A stretch of 9,200 nt of DNA, from the NCBI GenBank assembly GCA_012514775.1, contig JAAYZQ010000244.1, positions 1 through 9,200 on the forward strand, given 5' to 3'. This stretch comes from Anaerolineaceae bacterium. GTDB taxonomy: Bacteria > Chloroflexota > Anaerolineae > JAAYZQ01. Made by a program: the position numbers and the translations under genes. Positions 1 to 7,352 of the stretch are shown one piece after another; position 1 is the first letter of the stretch, and every line of letters starts with the position of its first letter. Below the pieces are notes generated by a model that was given only the letters and a program-made list of their open reading frames with translations, was not told where the DNA came from and ran no database searches.

Positions 1-12
1 AGGCACAGGAGT

Positions 13-18
13 AGGAGG
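13..18 (+). promoter_or_regulatory. Shine-Dalgarno of the polyphosphate kinase gene
   Basis: The hexamer AGGAGG lies 5 bases before the ATG at 24. It fixes the start of the polyphosphate kinase gene. No promoter can be judged because the window begins here. Confidence 0.8.
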
Positions 19-23
19 ACCCC

Positions 24-902
24 ATGCTCGGTACTGTGGACCTGGAAAAGAGCCTGACCCGCGAGGAATACGTCCGCGATCTGATCCGCTACCAGTTGCA
101 GTTGCGCAGCCTGGCCTATCAACTGTATGTCGCGAAGCGCCCCATGGTCGTCGTCTACGAGGGCTGGGATGCGGGGGGCAAGGGTGGCAACATCAAGAGG
201 GTTACCGAAAGGCTGGACCCCCGCGGCTACGAGGTCTTTGCCATCGCCGCGCCCCAGGGCGACGATCGGACGCACCACTACCTGTGGCGTTTCTGGCGGC
301 GCCTGAAGCCACCGGACGAAAAGCAGATCCTGATCTTTGACCGGAGCTGGTACGGCCGCGTCCTCGTCGAGCGCCTGGAGGGCTTTTGCACCGAGGCCGA
401 GTGGAGGCGCGCCTACCGCGAGATCAACGAGTTCGAGCGGCAGCTCGTCGATTTCGGGACGATCATGGTCAAATTCTGGATCCACATCAGCCGCGACGAA
501 CAGTTGCGACGCTTCCAGCAGCGCCAGGAACTACCCTACAAGGCGTGGAAGCTGACCGACGAGGACTGGCGCAACCGGGCCAAGTGGGACGTGTACGAAG
601 AAGCCGTCAACGACATGCTCCTGAAAACCAGCACCCTGACAGCCCCGTGGACCGTTGTCGAGGGCAACTGCAAGTGGTACGCCCGGATCAAGACCCTGCG
701 CACAATGGTAGAGACCTTGAGCCAGGAGCTGAATTACCAACCGCCGGACCCTGTTGCCGGCTCCGATGAGGCGGTGGCAGGCAAGAAGAAAAAGAAAAAG
801 GAGAACAAGATGGCCAAGAACAAGGACAAGGGCAAGAAGGAAAAGAAGGAGAAGAAGGTCAAGAAGGAGAAGAAGGAAAAGAAGGAAAAAGTAGCGGCTT
901 AG
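24..902 (+). CDS. PPK2-family polyphosphate kinase / polyphosphate:nucleotide phosphotransferase with lysine-rich tail
   Basis: Enzymes of this family move phosphate between inorganic polyphosphate and nucleotides (AMP, ADP or GDP), in the cytosol. The 292-residue protein shows the PPK2 core. A Walker A-type GWDAGGKGG sits at residues 47-55 and a Walker B/DRSWYGR block at 103-112, followed by VERLEGF. A lid-like segment with KLTDEDWRNRAKW lies at about 176-188, and the closing VEGNCKWYAR block at 212-221. The core ends near residue 240, the usual size of a single-domain PPK2. After it comes a tail (254-289) in which 23 of 36 residues are lysine, mixed with glutamate, which is not part of the family fold. 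The start is set by AGGAGG 5 bases upstream. The gene is convergent with rluD and shares 4 bp with it. The family call is firm; the substrate class (AMP versus ADP use) is not decided from sequence. Confidence 0.93.
   Translation: MLGTVDLEKSLTREEYVRDLIRYQLQLRSLAYQLYVAKRPMVVVYEGWDAGGKGGNIKRVTERLDPRGYEVFAIAAPQGDDRTHHYLWRFWRRLKPPDEKQILIFDRSWYGRVLVERLEGFCTEAEWRRAYREINEFERQLVDFGTIMVKFWIHISRDEQLRRFQQRQELPYKAWKLTDEDWRNRAKWDVYEEAVNDMLLKTSTLTAPWTVVEGNCKWYARIKTLRTMVETLSQELNYQPPDPVAGSDEAVAGKKKKKKENKMAKNKDKGKKEKKEKKVKKEKKEKKEKVAA
783..890 (+). repeat. Purine-only low-complexity tract encoding a Lys/Glu tail
   Basis: This 108-base stretch inside the polyphosphate kinase gene is built almost entirely of AAG, AAA and GAG codons, with a recurring AAGGAGAAG-like unit. 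It encodes residues 254-289, of which 23 are lysine. It is strikingly A-rich compared with the GC-rich surroundings. Such tracts can change length by replication slippage, so tail length may differ between relatives. It stays in frame and ends just before the stop codon. Confidence 0.85.
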
Positions 903-1846
903 CCTTCTCTCAGGAGCTCCAGGACACCGGCCAGGTCAGCGGGAAGTGGTGTGTCCAGTTCCAGGCGCTGGCCGGTGACGGGGTGCTGAAAGCCCAGGTG
1001 GCCGGCGTGCAAGAACTGCCGCTCGAGGGGCAGGTGCGTCCTGCGCCGGCCGTAGACCGGGTCGCCCACCACGGCGTGCCCGACGGATGCCAGGTGCACG
1101 CGGATCTGATGGGTGCGCCCTGTTCTGGGCTCGGCCTTTACCAGGCTGTACATGCCGGCCGCCGGCCCCGTCTGCCAGGCAAACTGCTCCAGGACGTGAT
1201 ATTCCGTCACGGCTTCGCGCCCGCCGGGCAGCACGGCCATGCGCTGCCGGTGCTGCGGGTCGCGGCCGATGGGCGCTTCGATGCGTCCCCAGGCGGGCTG
1301 CAGGTGGCCGTGGACCAGGGCCAGGTAAGCCTTGTCCACCCGGCGGTCCTTGAATTGTTGCTGCAGGGCGCGCTGCACCTTTTCGGTCTTGGCCAGGAGG
1401 ATGAGGCCCGACGTGTCGCGGTCCAGGCGGTGGACGATGCCCGGCCTCTGCTCCGACGAGGGGAGGTCCAGGCCGGCCAGCTCGGGGCTGTGGGCCAGGA
1501 GGGCATTGGCCAACGTGCCGCCCGTGTGCCCCGGCGCGGGGTGCACCACCATGCCCGCGGGCTTGTCGACCACCAGGAGCGCATCGTCCTCGTAGACGAC
1601 GTGGAGGGGGATTGCCTCGGGCCGGAGTTCCTGCACGCCGTCGTCGCCGGGGAGCAGGACCACCACCTGGTCACCGGCCCGAACCTTGTAGCTGGACCGG
1701 GCGGGCTCGCCGTTCACGGTGACCCGCCCTTCGTCGATGAGCCGCTGCGCCGCCGAGCGGGACAGGTCGGGCACCTGCCCTGCCAGGAATCGGTCCAGCC
1801 GCTCCTGGTCCGGGCCGGCCAGGAGCTCGATCAGTTCTTCCGGCAT
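899..1846 (-). CDS. rluD: RluD/RluA-family 23S rRNA pseudouridine synthase
   Basis: It isomerises uridine to pseudouridine in RNA; RluD itself acts on helix 69 of 23S rRNA. The 315-residue protein has an N-terminal S4 RNA-binding domain (about residues 15-62: RLDRFL, RSAAQRLIDEGRVTVNG). The catalytic domain carries VVDKPAGMVVHP (92-103) and the signature GIVHRLDRDTSG (136-147) with catalytic Asp142. It continues through the KAYLALVHG, RTGRTHQIRVHL and HAVVGDPVYG blocks. The open frame runs back to 2131 through lspA, but the S4 domain begins right after the ATG at 1846, so that start is used; upstream only a weak AAGG is visible. It begins 8 bp after the lspA stop, so the two are probably translationally linked; lspA-rluD order is common in bacteria. 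Its stop overlaps that of the convergent kinase gene. RluD versus another RluA paralog is inferred from the S4 domain and context. Confidence 0.9.
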   Translation of the reverse strand: MPEELIELLAGPDQERLDRFLAGQVPDLSRSAAQRLIDEGRVTVNGEPARSSYKVRAGDQVVVLLPGDDGVQELRPEAIPLHVVYEDDALLVVDKPAGMVVHPAPGHTGGTLANALLAHSPELAGLDLPSSEQRPGIVHRLDRDTSGLILLAKTEKVQRALQQQFKDRRVDKAYLALVHGHLQPAWGRIEAPIGRDPQHRQRMAVLPGGREAVTEYHVLEQFAWQTGPAAGMYSLVKAEPRTGRTHQIRVHLASVGHAVVGDPVYGRRRTHLPLERQFLHAGHLGFQHPVTGQRLELDTPLPADLAGVLELLREG

Positions 1847-1854
1847 GGGCCTTG

Positions 1855-2412
1855 CTAGCCGCCGTCGGTCACCGGATGCCCGTCGGCCTCCGTATTCTCC
1901 ACGCGCCACAACATCCAGGCCAGGATGGCCACCCCCGAGACGACGCACATGTCGGCGACGTTCCACACCGGCCAGATCTTGACGTCGAAAAAGTCGGTGA
2001 CATAGGCCCGGCGCAGGGCGGCCATGAGGCTGCCCGCCGAATCGAGCTGCATGGCCGCCGTGCTGAGGCGGTCGATGACGTTGCCCAGGTCGCCGGCCAG
2101 AATGAGCCCCGCCGCCAGGCGGGCGGACCAATAGCCTGCCGGGATGCGCGGGTAGTAGACGACGATGCCGATCAGCACGGCCAGGTTGACCAGCATAAAG
2201 AGCCAGCCCAGGCCGGGCATCTGGCCAAAGGACACGCCCGTGTTCTGGACGTGGGTAAAGGTAAAGAAGCGTGCCAGGGCAGGGATGGGCGCCCAGGACT
2301 CGCCCACGGCCAGATTCTGGCGCACCAGGTGTTTGCTCACCTGATCGAGGGCAACGCCGATGGATGCCACTCCGATCAGGAGGGCCCAGTTAAGGAAACG
2401 TTGGGATCGCAC
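1855..2412 (-). CDS. lspA: Lipoprotein signal peptidase (signal peptidase II)
   Basis: LspA is an inner-membrane aspartyl protease that removes the signal peptide of diacylglyceryl-modified prolipoproteins. The 185-residue protein has four hydrophobic segments (about 7-24, 66-87, 96-112 and 148-168). It carries the family blocks: ALDQVSK (Asp23), VQNTGVSFG (Asn57), GNVIDR (catalytic Asp114) and WNVADM (catalytic Asp154). Two things are odd. GGALGN of the usual motif is AGDLGN here. About 20 extra residues (117-136, STAAMQL to ALRRA) lie between GNVIDRL and YVTDFFD, where most family members have only a few. The start is GTG at 2412: the preceding in-frame codon series hits the TGA that ends the upstream zinc-finger gene, and there is no in-frame ATG before residue 65. 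It sits 9 bp behind that gene and 8 bp ahead of rluD. Confidence 0.92.
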   Translation of the reverse strand: MRSQRFLNWALLIGVASIGVALDQVSKHLVRQNLAVGESWAPIPALARFFTFTHVQNTGVSFGQMPGLGWLFMLVNLAVLIGIVVYYPRIPAGYWSARLAAGLILAGDLGNVIDRLSTAAMQLDSAGSLMAALRRAYVTDFFDVKIWPVWNVADMCVVSGVAILAWMLWRVENTEADGHPVTDGG

Positions 2413-2421
2413 CGGTTCGTC

Positions 2422-2763
2422 TCAGGTCTTTTGTCGTTGTTGGCAGCGTAAGCACAGGGTGGCGTAGGGCAGCGCCTCGAGGCGTGCCGGGTCGATCTCT
2501 TCCCGGCACATCTCGCAGATGCCATACGTCCCCTGCTCAAATCGGGCCAGGGCGTCGGTGACCTGTACCAGCAACTGTTGGGCGTTTTGACGCAACGCCA
2601 GGTCCTTGGCCTGCTCAAAGGCCTCGGTGGCGTCGTCGGCCATGTGATTGCCATACCCCAGGCTGGTTCCTCCCTCGGCCTCAGCCTGGGCAATCAGTGC
2701 CAGCAGTCGTGCCCGCTCCTCCTCCAAAGACGACCGGAGCAGATCGGGTGTCCTAATAACCAT
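2422..2763 (-). CDS. TraR/DksA-type C4 zinc-finger protein
   Basis: TraR/DksA proteins bind RNA polymerase through the secondary channel; for the short YteA-like branch the role is much less certain. This 113-residue protein has a coiled-coil-type N-terminal helix (about 8-31, SSLEEERARLLALIAQAEAE) and then HMADDATEAFEQAKD (40-54). A second helix follows, then a C4 zinc finger made of Cys83-x2-Cys86 and Cys104-x2-Cys107. The acidic DDATE sits where DksA has its DxxDxA coiled-coil tip, but the match is imperfect. The start at 2763 is preceded by GGAGGTGGA. The open frame continues to 3009 into ileS, but that part has no family resemblance. It is the first gene of the promoter-2801/lspA/rluD unit. 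Confidence 0.85.
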   Translation of the reverse strand: MVIRTPDLLRSSLEEERARLLALIAQAEAEGGTSLGYGNHMADDATEAFEQAKDLALRQNAQQLLVQVTDALARFEQGTYGICEMCREEIDPARLEALPYATLCLRCQQRQKT

Positions 2764-2800
2764 TCCACCTCCAACCCATACCTTTTTCCCAGGAGCCAAC

Positions 2801-2829
2801 ATTTTACATGAAACGGGCCAAATCGGCAA
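2801..2829 (-). promoter_or_regulatory. Sigma70-type promoter for the zinc-finger/lspA/rluD unit
   Basis: Read on the minus strand, TTGCCG (2829-2824) and TAAAAT (2806-2801) are separated by exactly 17 bases. Transcription would start near 2794, leaving a roughly 30-base leader before the ATG at 2763. It lies in the only gap between ileS and the zinc-finger gene. So the three downstream genes need not depend on the T-box-controlled ileS transcript. Confidence 0.6.
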
Positions 2830-2837
2830 ATCCTGCC

Positions 2838-2855
2838 GCAGCCGCTTCAGGCTGC
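2838..2855 (-). terminator. Weak hairpin after ileS
   Basis: On the minus strand GCAGCC, a 6-base loop and GGCTGC form a 6-bp stem 22 bases after the ileS stop. No run of T follows, only ATTTG a few bases on, so it is at best a weak or Rho-assisted terminator. Read-through into the next unit is quite possible. Confidence 0.25.
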
Positions 2856-2876
2856 CACCTGCCCGTGGATAGATTG

Positions 2877-5800
2877 TCACGCCTTTTCCACCCCCAGGGT
2901 GATGGGCTGCCCGTCGAGCTTGAAGGATTCCTTGCGGCTGGCGCTGCCGGGCACCGGGCCGGGTACCAGCTCGGTGCTCAGTGTCTCGGCCCGGATATAG
3001 TCCGCCCACTCGTGCATCACGGCCGCCAGCTCCTCGCCGGCGTCATAGTAGGTGACGATGCGGTCGTCGAGCTGGAATCCGGCCTCCTTGCGCTGCGTCT
3101 GGATGCGGCGCACAAGGTCGCGGGCCAGGCCCTCGCGGACCAGCTCGGGGGTCATCTGGACGTCGACGGCGACCACCACGCCCCGCTCCTCGGCCACGGC
3201 ATAGCCTTCGCGGCCGTGGATGCGCACCTCGACCTCTTCGGGCAGCAGCTCGATCGCCGGCTCGCCGTCGCCCAGGTCCACCACGACGCTGGAGCCGGCC
3301 TGGAAGCGCCGTGCCAGGCTGCCGGCATCCATGGCAGCCACGGCCTGGCGCAGCTTCGGGAAGCGCCGGCCGTGCTTTTTGCCCAGGATGTTGGGCAGTA
3401 GGCCGATCTCGTAACGCACCAGGTCGGCCTCTTCGGCCACGAACTCGACCTCCTTGACGTTCAGCTCGTCGCTGACCAGCTCCGCCAGGCTGCCCGGCAG
3501 GCCGCCAGCGCCCTGCCTCGTATAGACCAGCGCCCGTGCCAGGGGCTGCCGCAGCTTGACGTTGGACGTGCTGCGCGCCGAGCGGCCCAGGGCGGCAATC
3601 TGCGTGGCCAGGCCCATGCGCTCCAGCAGCTCCTGGTCGATGGCCGCCTCCTCGACCTGAGGCCAGGCGCAGTGATGCACGCTCTCGCAGGCGCTCTCGT
3701 CCACGCGGCGGACCAGGTTCTGGTACATGACCTCCGTGACAAAGGGCACCATGGGCGCCAGCAGCCTGGCCAGGGTCAGGAGCACCTGGTAGAGGGTGGA
3801 GTAGGCCGCCTTCTTGTCGGCGTCCTGCTCGCTCTTCCAGAAGCGCCGCCGGCTGCGGCGCACGTACCAGTTGGTCAGGTCGTCCAGCAGTGGCTCGATG
3901 GCCAGGGTCGCCGCGTAGGGATCATAGTCCTCCATGGCGTCGGTGACCCGGGCAACCACCTGGTTCAGGCGCGCCAGGATCCAGCGGTCCAGGGGCTGCA
4001 GATCGGCCGGCGGCACCGGGCTGCCGGGCTGCCAGCCGTCGATGTTGGCATAGGTCACAAAGAAGGAATAGACGTTCCACAGCGGGATCAGGAAGCGGCG
4101 CCGGACTTCGTCGGCTCGCTGGTAGCCAAAGAGCAGGTTGTTCTCCGGCTTGTGGGCGCAATACATCCAGCGCATCACGTCCACGCCCATGGTGTCGGCG
4201 GCGTCGTTGAACTCGATCGAGTTGCCCCAGCTTTTGTGCATGGGGCGGCCGTCCTCGGCATAGAGCGTGGCGTACGTCTGTACCGCGCGGAACGGCGCCC
4301 GGCGCTCCATGATGGTGCTCATGGCCAGCATGGAGTAAAACCAGTTGCGGAACTGGCCAGGAAAGCTCTCGGTGATGAGGTCGGCCGGGAACCACTTGTT
4401 CCAGTATTCGCGATCGGTGCGATAGCGCAGGGTGGAGTAGGCGACGATGCCGGCGTCCAGCCAGGGATTGCCCACGTCGGCGATGCGGCTCGCCGTCCCG
4501 CCGCAGTTCTGGCAGCGGATCTTGACGGCGTCGACGTAGGGCCGGTGGGGGGGGCGTCCCTCGAAGGCTTCCCAGCCGGCGATGGCCTTTTCCTTCAGCT
4601 CTGCCTCGCTGCCCACCACGTCGAACCAGCCGCACTCCGGGCACTTCCAGATGGGCAGGGCCAGGCCCCAGTAGCGCTTCTTGGAGATCATCCAGTCGTG
4701 CATGTTGCGCAGCCAGTCCATCTCCCGCTCGTAGCCAAAGGAGGGGATCCAGCGCGTGTCCTGCACCGAGTCCATGATCTGGTAGCGGAGCCGGCTGTCC
4801 TTCTCTTCCGCGGTCACTTTCTCGTAGGGCTTGTCCAGTGGCTCGCCCATGTTGATGAACCACTCGTCAACCAGGCGAAAGACCAGCTCCTCGTGACAGC
4901 GCCAGCAAACGGGGTAGCGGTGCGTGAAATCCTGGAGGCGGTAGAGCAGGCCCTTGCCCTGCAGGTCCACAAAGATGGGCTGCGCCGTCTCGTGGACGTT
5001 CATGCCCGTCAACCAATCAAAGCCTTCGATGAACAGGCCGGCCTCGTTCAGGGGCGCCAGGGCAGGCAGGTCGTACTTCTTGCCCAGCTGGTAGTCTTCG
5101 GCGCCGCAGCCGGGGGCGATGTGCACGATGCCGGTGCCCTCCGCTTCGCCCACCTCCTCCCAGAGGATGACACGGTGGGCTGTGCTGGCGCCGCTCTGGC
5201 GCTGGGCAGGCAGCTCGTCAAAGGGGCCTTCGTAGGTCCAGCCCTCCAGGTCTCTGCCCGGCCTCTCCTCCAGGACCGTGTAGGGGCCGCGCACGGCGTT
5301 GCCCACTGCGCCCTTGCTGAGCCAGAAGTGCGTCCCGTCGTTCTCCACCAGGACGTAGGGCAGGTCGGGGTGGACGGCAGCCGCGACGTTGCTCGTCAGC
5401 GTCCAGGGCGTGGTGGTCCACACCAGCAGGCTCTCGCCGGGCCGCTCGCGCAAGGGAAAGCGCAGGAACACGCTGGGATGGGTGAGTTCCTGGTAGCCCT
5501 CGGTGACGATCTCGTGCTGGCTGATGCCCGTGCCACAGCGGGCGCACCAGGGCATGACGTCGGTGCCCTGGTAAATCCAGCCCTTGTCGTGGCACTTTTT
5601 CAGGGCGGTCCAGATGTTATAGTTGTTCTCGTTGCTGAAGGTATAGTAACTGCCGCCCATCTCGGGCAGGCCCAGCCGCCCGACGATCATCTCCGCGGTG
5701 TCGGTCACCGGCCCCTGCGGCCCCTCGACGGTGATGACCTGCCCGGGGTCCTCGGCCATCCTGGCCTTCAGGTAGCGCAGTTGGTCGGTGTCGTTCCAGT

Positions 5801-6227
5801 CCATCCAGTAGCCCAGGCGGATGGATTGGGCGGTCTGCACGGCCGAGTACTCCAGGACGCGCTGCTTGCACAGGTTGACAAACTCGGCCAGGCCAAACTC
5901 CTCGATGTCGCGCTTGGACTGGAAGCCGCGTTCCTTCTCCACCTCCACCTCGACCCAAAGGCCCTGGCAGTCAAAGCCGTTCTGCCAGCGCTCGTCCATG
6001 CCCCGCATGGCCCTGTAGCGCTGAAAGATGTCCTTGTAGGTGCGCCCCCAGGCGTGGTGCACGCCCATGGGGTTGTTGGCCGTGATGGGGCCGTCGATGA
6101 AGGAGAACGTGTCGTTGCCCTGGTTTTTGGCCTGGAGCTTGCGGAAGGCATCGCTGCGCTTCCAGAAGTCGAGCACCCGGTGCTCCTGCTCGATCAGGTC
6201 TACCTGATTGGGTACGGGTTCAAACAT
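2877..6227 (-). CDS. ileS: Isoleucyl-tRNA synthetase, atypical type with GVHH in place of HIGH
   Basis: It charges tRNA-Ile with isoleucine in the cytosol. The 1116-residue protein has the full IleRS layout: catalytic Rossmann fold, CP1 editing domain, catalytic half, helical anticodon-binding domain (about 720-880) and a long C-terminal extension. Visible markers are GFDCQGLWVE (84-93, position of GWDTHGLP), the editing blocks VWTTTPWTLTSN (269-280) and GTGIVHIAPGCGAEDY (364-379), and DWMISKKRYWG (511-521). Four CxxC pairs (228/231, 441/444, 529/532, 572/575) could bind zinc. Two signatures differ from the norm. HIGH is GVHH (55-58), aligned by the flanking GPITANNPM and AWGRTYKD. KMSKS is PMHKS (662-666) before WGNS. 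Length and motifs fit the longer, eukaryote-like IleRS group rather than the E. coli type. GGAGGT precedes the ATG by 4 bases. It is 21 bp behind the alaX-like gene and shares its T-box leader. IleRS rather than ValRS or LeuRS is supported by the overall pattern and by the AUC specifier. Confidence 0.93.
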   Translation of the reverse strand: MFEPVPNQVDLIEQEHRVLDFWKRSDAFRKLQAKNQGNDTFSFIDGPITANNPMGVHHAWGRTYKDIFQRYRAMRGMDERWQNGFDCQGLWVEVEVEKERGFQSKRDIEEFGLAEFVNLCKQRVLEYSAVQTAQSIRLGYWMDWNDTDQLRYLKARMAEDPGQVITVEGPQGPVTDTAEMIVGRLGLPEMGGSYYTFSNENNYNIWTALKKCHDKGWIYQGTDVMPWCARCGTGISQHEIVTEGYQELTHPSVFLRFPLRERPGESLLVWTTTPWTLTSNVAAAVHPDLPYVLVENDGTHFWLSKGAVGNAVRGPYTVLEERPGRDLEGWTYEGPFDELPAQRQSGASTAHRVILWEEVGEAEGTGIVHIAPGCGAEDYQLGKKYDLPALAPLNEAGLFIEGFDWLTGMNVHETAQPIFVDLQGKGLLYRLQDFTHRYPVCWRCHEELVFRLVDEWFINMGEPLDKPYEKVTAEEKDSRLRYQIMDSVQDTRWIPSFGYEREMDWLRNMHDWMISKKRYWGLALPIWKCPECGWFDVVGSEAELKEKAIAGWEAFEGRPPHRPYVDAVKIRCQNCGGTASRIADVGNPWLDAGIVAYSTLRYRTDREYWNKWFPADLITESFPGQFRNWFYSMLAMSTIMERRAPFRAVQTYATLYAEDGRPMHKSWGNSIEFNDAADTMGVDVMRWMYCAHKPENNLLFGYQRADEVRRRFLIPLWNVYSFFVTYANIDGWQPGSPVPPADLQPLDRWILARLNQVVARVTDAMEDYDPYAATLAIEPLLDDLTNWYVRRSRRRFWKSEQDADKKAAYSTLYQVLLTLARLLAPMVPFVTEVMYQNLVRRVDESACESVHHCAWPQVEEAAIDQELLERMGLATQIAALGRSARSTSNVKLRQPLARALVYTRQGAGGLPGSLAELVSDELNVKEVEFVAEEADLVRYEIGLLPNILGKKHGRRFPKLRQAVAAMDAGSLARRFQAGSSVVVDLGDGEPAIELLPEEVEVRIHGREGYAVAEERGVVVAVDVQMTPELVREGLARDLVRRIQTQRKEAGFQLDDRIVTYYDAGEELAAVMHEWADYIRAETLSTELVPGPVPGSASRKESFKLDGQPITLGVEKA

Positions 6228-6248
6228 GCTACCTCCACGAAACCACTT

Positions 6249-6959
6249 CTATGGCTCTAATTCGATATAGATGCGCTTGTTGATGGCGCCTTTGCTCTTG
6301 TAGTCGACCACCCGGACGCGCCCCACCTCGCCGGTGCCGGCCACGTGCGTGCCGCCGTCGGCCTGCAGATCCAGCCCGACGATCTCGACGGTGCGCACCT
6401 CCTGGATCTGGGGTGGCAGCAGGTTGATCTTGGTCCGGATCAGGTCCGGGATCTGGAAGGCCACCTCGCGGGGCAGGATCGAGACGCGGACGGGATGCTG
6501 CTTCTCGATCTCGGCATTGACGCGCGCCTCGATCTCGGACACCAGCTCCTTCTGCATGGTCTCGAACTCAAAGTCCATGCGGCCCTGCAGGGGCTCCATG
6601 TTGCCGCCCGTGACCTGCGCGCCCCAGTCGCGCCAGACCACGCCGCACAGCACGTGGAGGGCCGTGTGGGTGCGCATGAGCTGGTAGCGTCGCTCCCAGT
6701 CCAACGTGCCGCCCACGGCCGTGCCGGCCGGGGGCACCTCGCCCTCCAGCGTATGCCAGACGTCGTCGCCGCGCTTTTGCACCTTGACGACTCGCCCCGC
6801 GCCGCCTTCCCAGGAGAGGGTGCCCGTGTCGTGGGGCTGGCCGCCACCCCCGGGGTAGAACGCCGTCCGGTCCAGGGCCACGGCTTGCCCATCGACGGCG
6901 GTGACCACCGCCTCGAACTCGCGAATGTAGCTGTCCGTCTGGTACAATTGCTCGGTCAT
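6249..6959 (-). CDS. AlaX-type alanyl-tRNA editing protein (trans-editing deacylase)
   Basis: AlaX proteins are free-standing relatives of the AlaRS editing domain that hydrolyse mischarged Ser- or Gly-tRNA-Ala. The 236-residue protein shows the family zinc-site motifs: HTALH at 98-102 and DGGTHV at 201-206 (His205). DGGTH stands where many AlaRS editing domains have CGGTH, so the Cys ligand is absent. FYPGGGGQPHDTG (34-46) is the glycine-rich motif of AlaX-M-like proteins. The size fits an AlaX-M form, without the AlaRS catalytic domain. ATG at 6959 is chosen because AGGAGAGGA ends just before it; the open frame to 7238 would run through the T-box leader and terminator. It is the first gene behind the T-box, with ileS 21 bp downstream. 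An AlaX in an isoleucine operon is unusual; its actual substrate is not clear from the sequence. Confidence 0.88.
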   Translation of the reverse strand: MTEQLYQTDSYIREFEAVVTAVDGQAVALDRTAFYPGGGGQPHDTGTLSWEGGAGRVVKVQKRGDDVWHTLEGEVPPAGTAVGGTLDWERRYQLMRTHTALHVLCGVVWRDWGAQVTGGNMEPLQGRMDFEFETMQKELVSEIEARVNAEIEKQHPVRVSILPREVAFQIPDLIRTKINLLPPQIQEVRTVEIVGLDLQADGGTHVAGTGEVGRVRVVDYKSKGAINKRIYIELEP

Positions 6960-7013
6960 GTTCCTCTCCTGTCCGAAAACTCGTGCCGTCCGCCGCGCGG
7001 TCGCGTTGCCAAC

Positions 7014-7048
7014 AAAAAAAGCGCCCCATCCCCAAGGGACGAGAGCGC
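7014..7048 (-). terminator. T-box attenuator terminator
   Basis: On the minus strand GCGCTCT...TCC pairs with GG...GGGGCGC (7048-7036 with 7033-7021, including G-U pairs and two central mismatches). Seven T follow (7020-7014). Its 5' arm contains GTCCCTT, the strand that the T-box captures in the antiterminator. This is the off state of the leader. Confidence 0.88.
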
Positions 7049-7323
7049 CGTACGACACCCCCGCGGTACCACCCTTCTTAGCGTAACCGCTCGCTCTTTC
7101 GGGTACGGCCGGCCAGCGGCGATACCCGTGCCCTTGTAACGGTGGGCAACTTCGGCCAAGTCTACTGATCCGCACCGCGGACGTTCGGTTGGCGGCTCCG
7201 GGAGGATATTCAGCGGGTTTTCCGCATCTGGCTTGCACCCCTCGGGCCAGACTCTCTGGGCGTTCCGCCGCGCCTACTCGTTCCCTTCACAGCCGGTGGG
7301 CGACTATTCGATTTGTCTCCTTG

Positions 7324-7352
7324 CCTCGGAGGCAACCTGCTGCCTACCGAGG
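7324..7352 (-). other. Stable hairpin at the 5' end of the T-box transcript
   Basis: CCTCGG (7352-7347) pairs with CCGAGG (7329-7324), and inside it GGCA pairs with TGCC around a GCAGGT loop. It lies between the promoter and Stem I, so it would be nearly the first element of the transcript. It is not a standard T-box part; it may cap the 5' end or be a family-specific extra helix. Confidence 0.5.

Noticed and set aside
1847..2131. N-terminal extension of RluD
   Set aside because: It overlaps lspA in another frame and lies before the S4 domain; no homology-like sequence is seen.
2764..3009. N-terminal extension of the zinc-finger protein
   Set aside because: It overlaps the 3' end of ileS and the promoter; GGAGGTGGA directly precedes the ATG at 2763.
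3672..6260. Long plus-strand open frame of 862 codons opposite ileS
   Set aside because: It mirrors the ileS codons in a GC-rich gene, has no recognisable domain or Shine-Dalgarno, and ileS is certain on the other strand.
6960..7238. N-terminal extension of the AlaX-like protein
   Set aside because: It would run through the T-box, its terminator and part of Stem I; the ATG at 6959 has a good Shine-Dalgarno.
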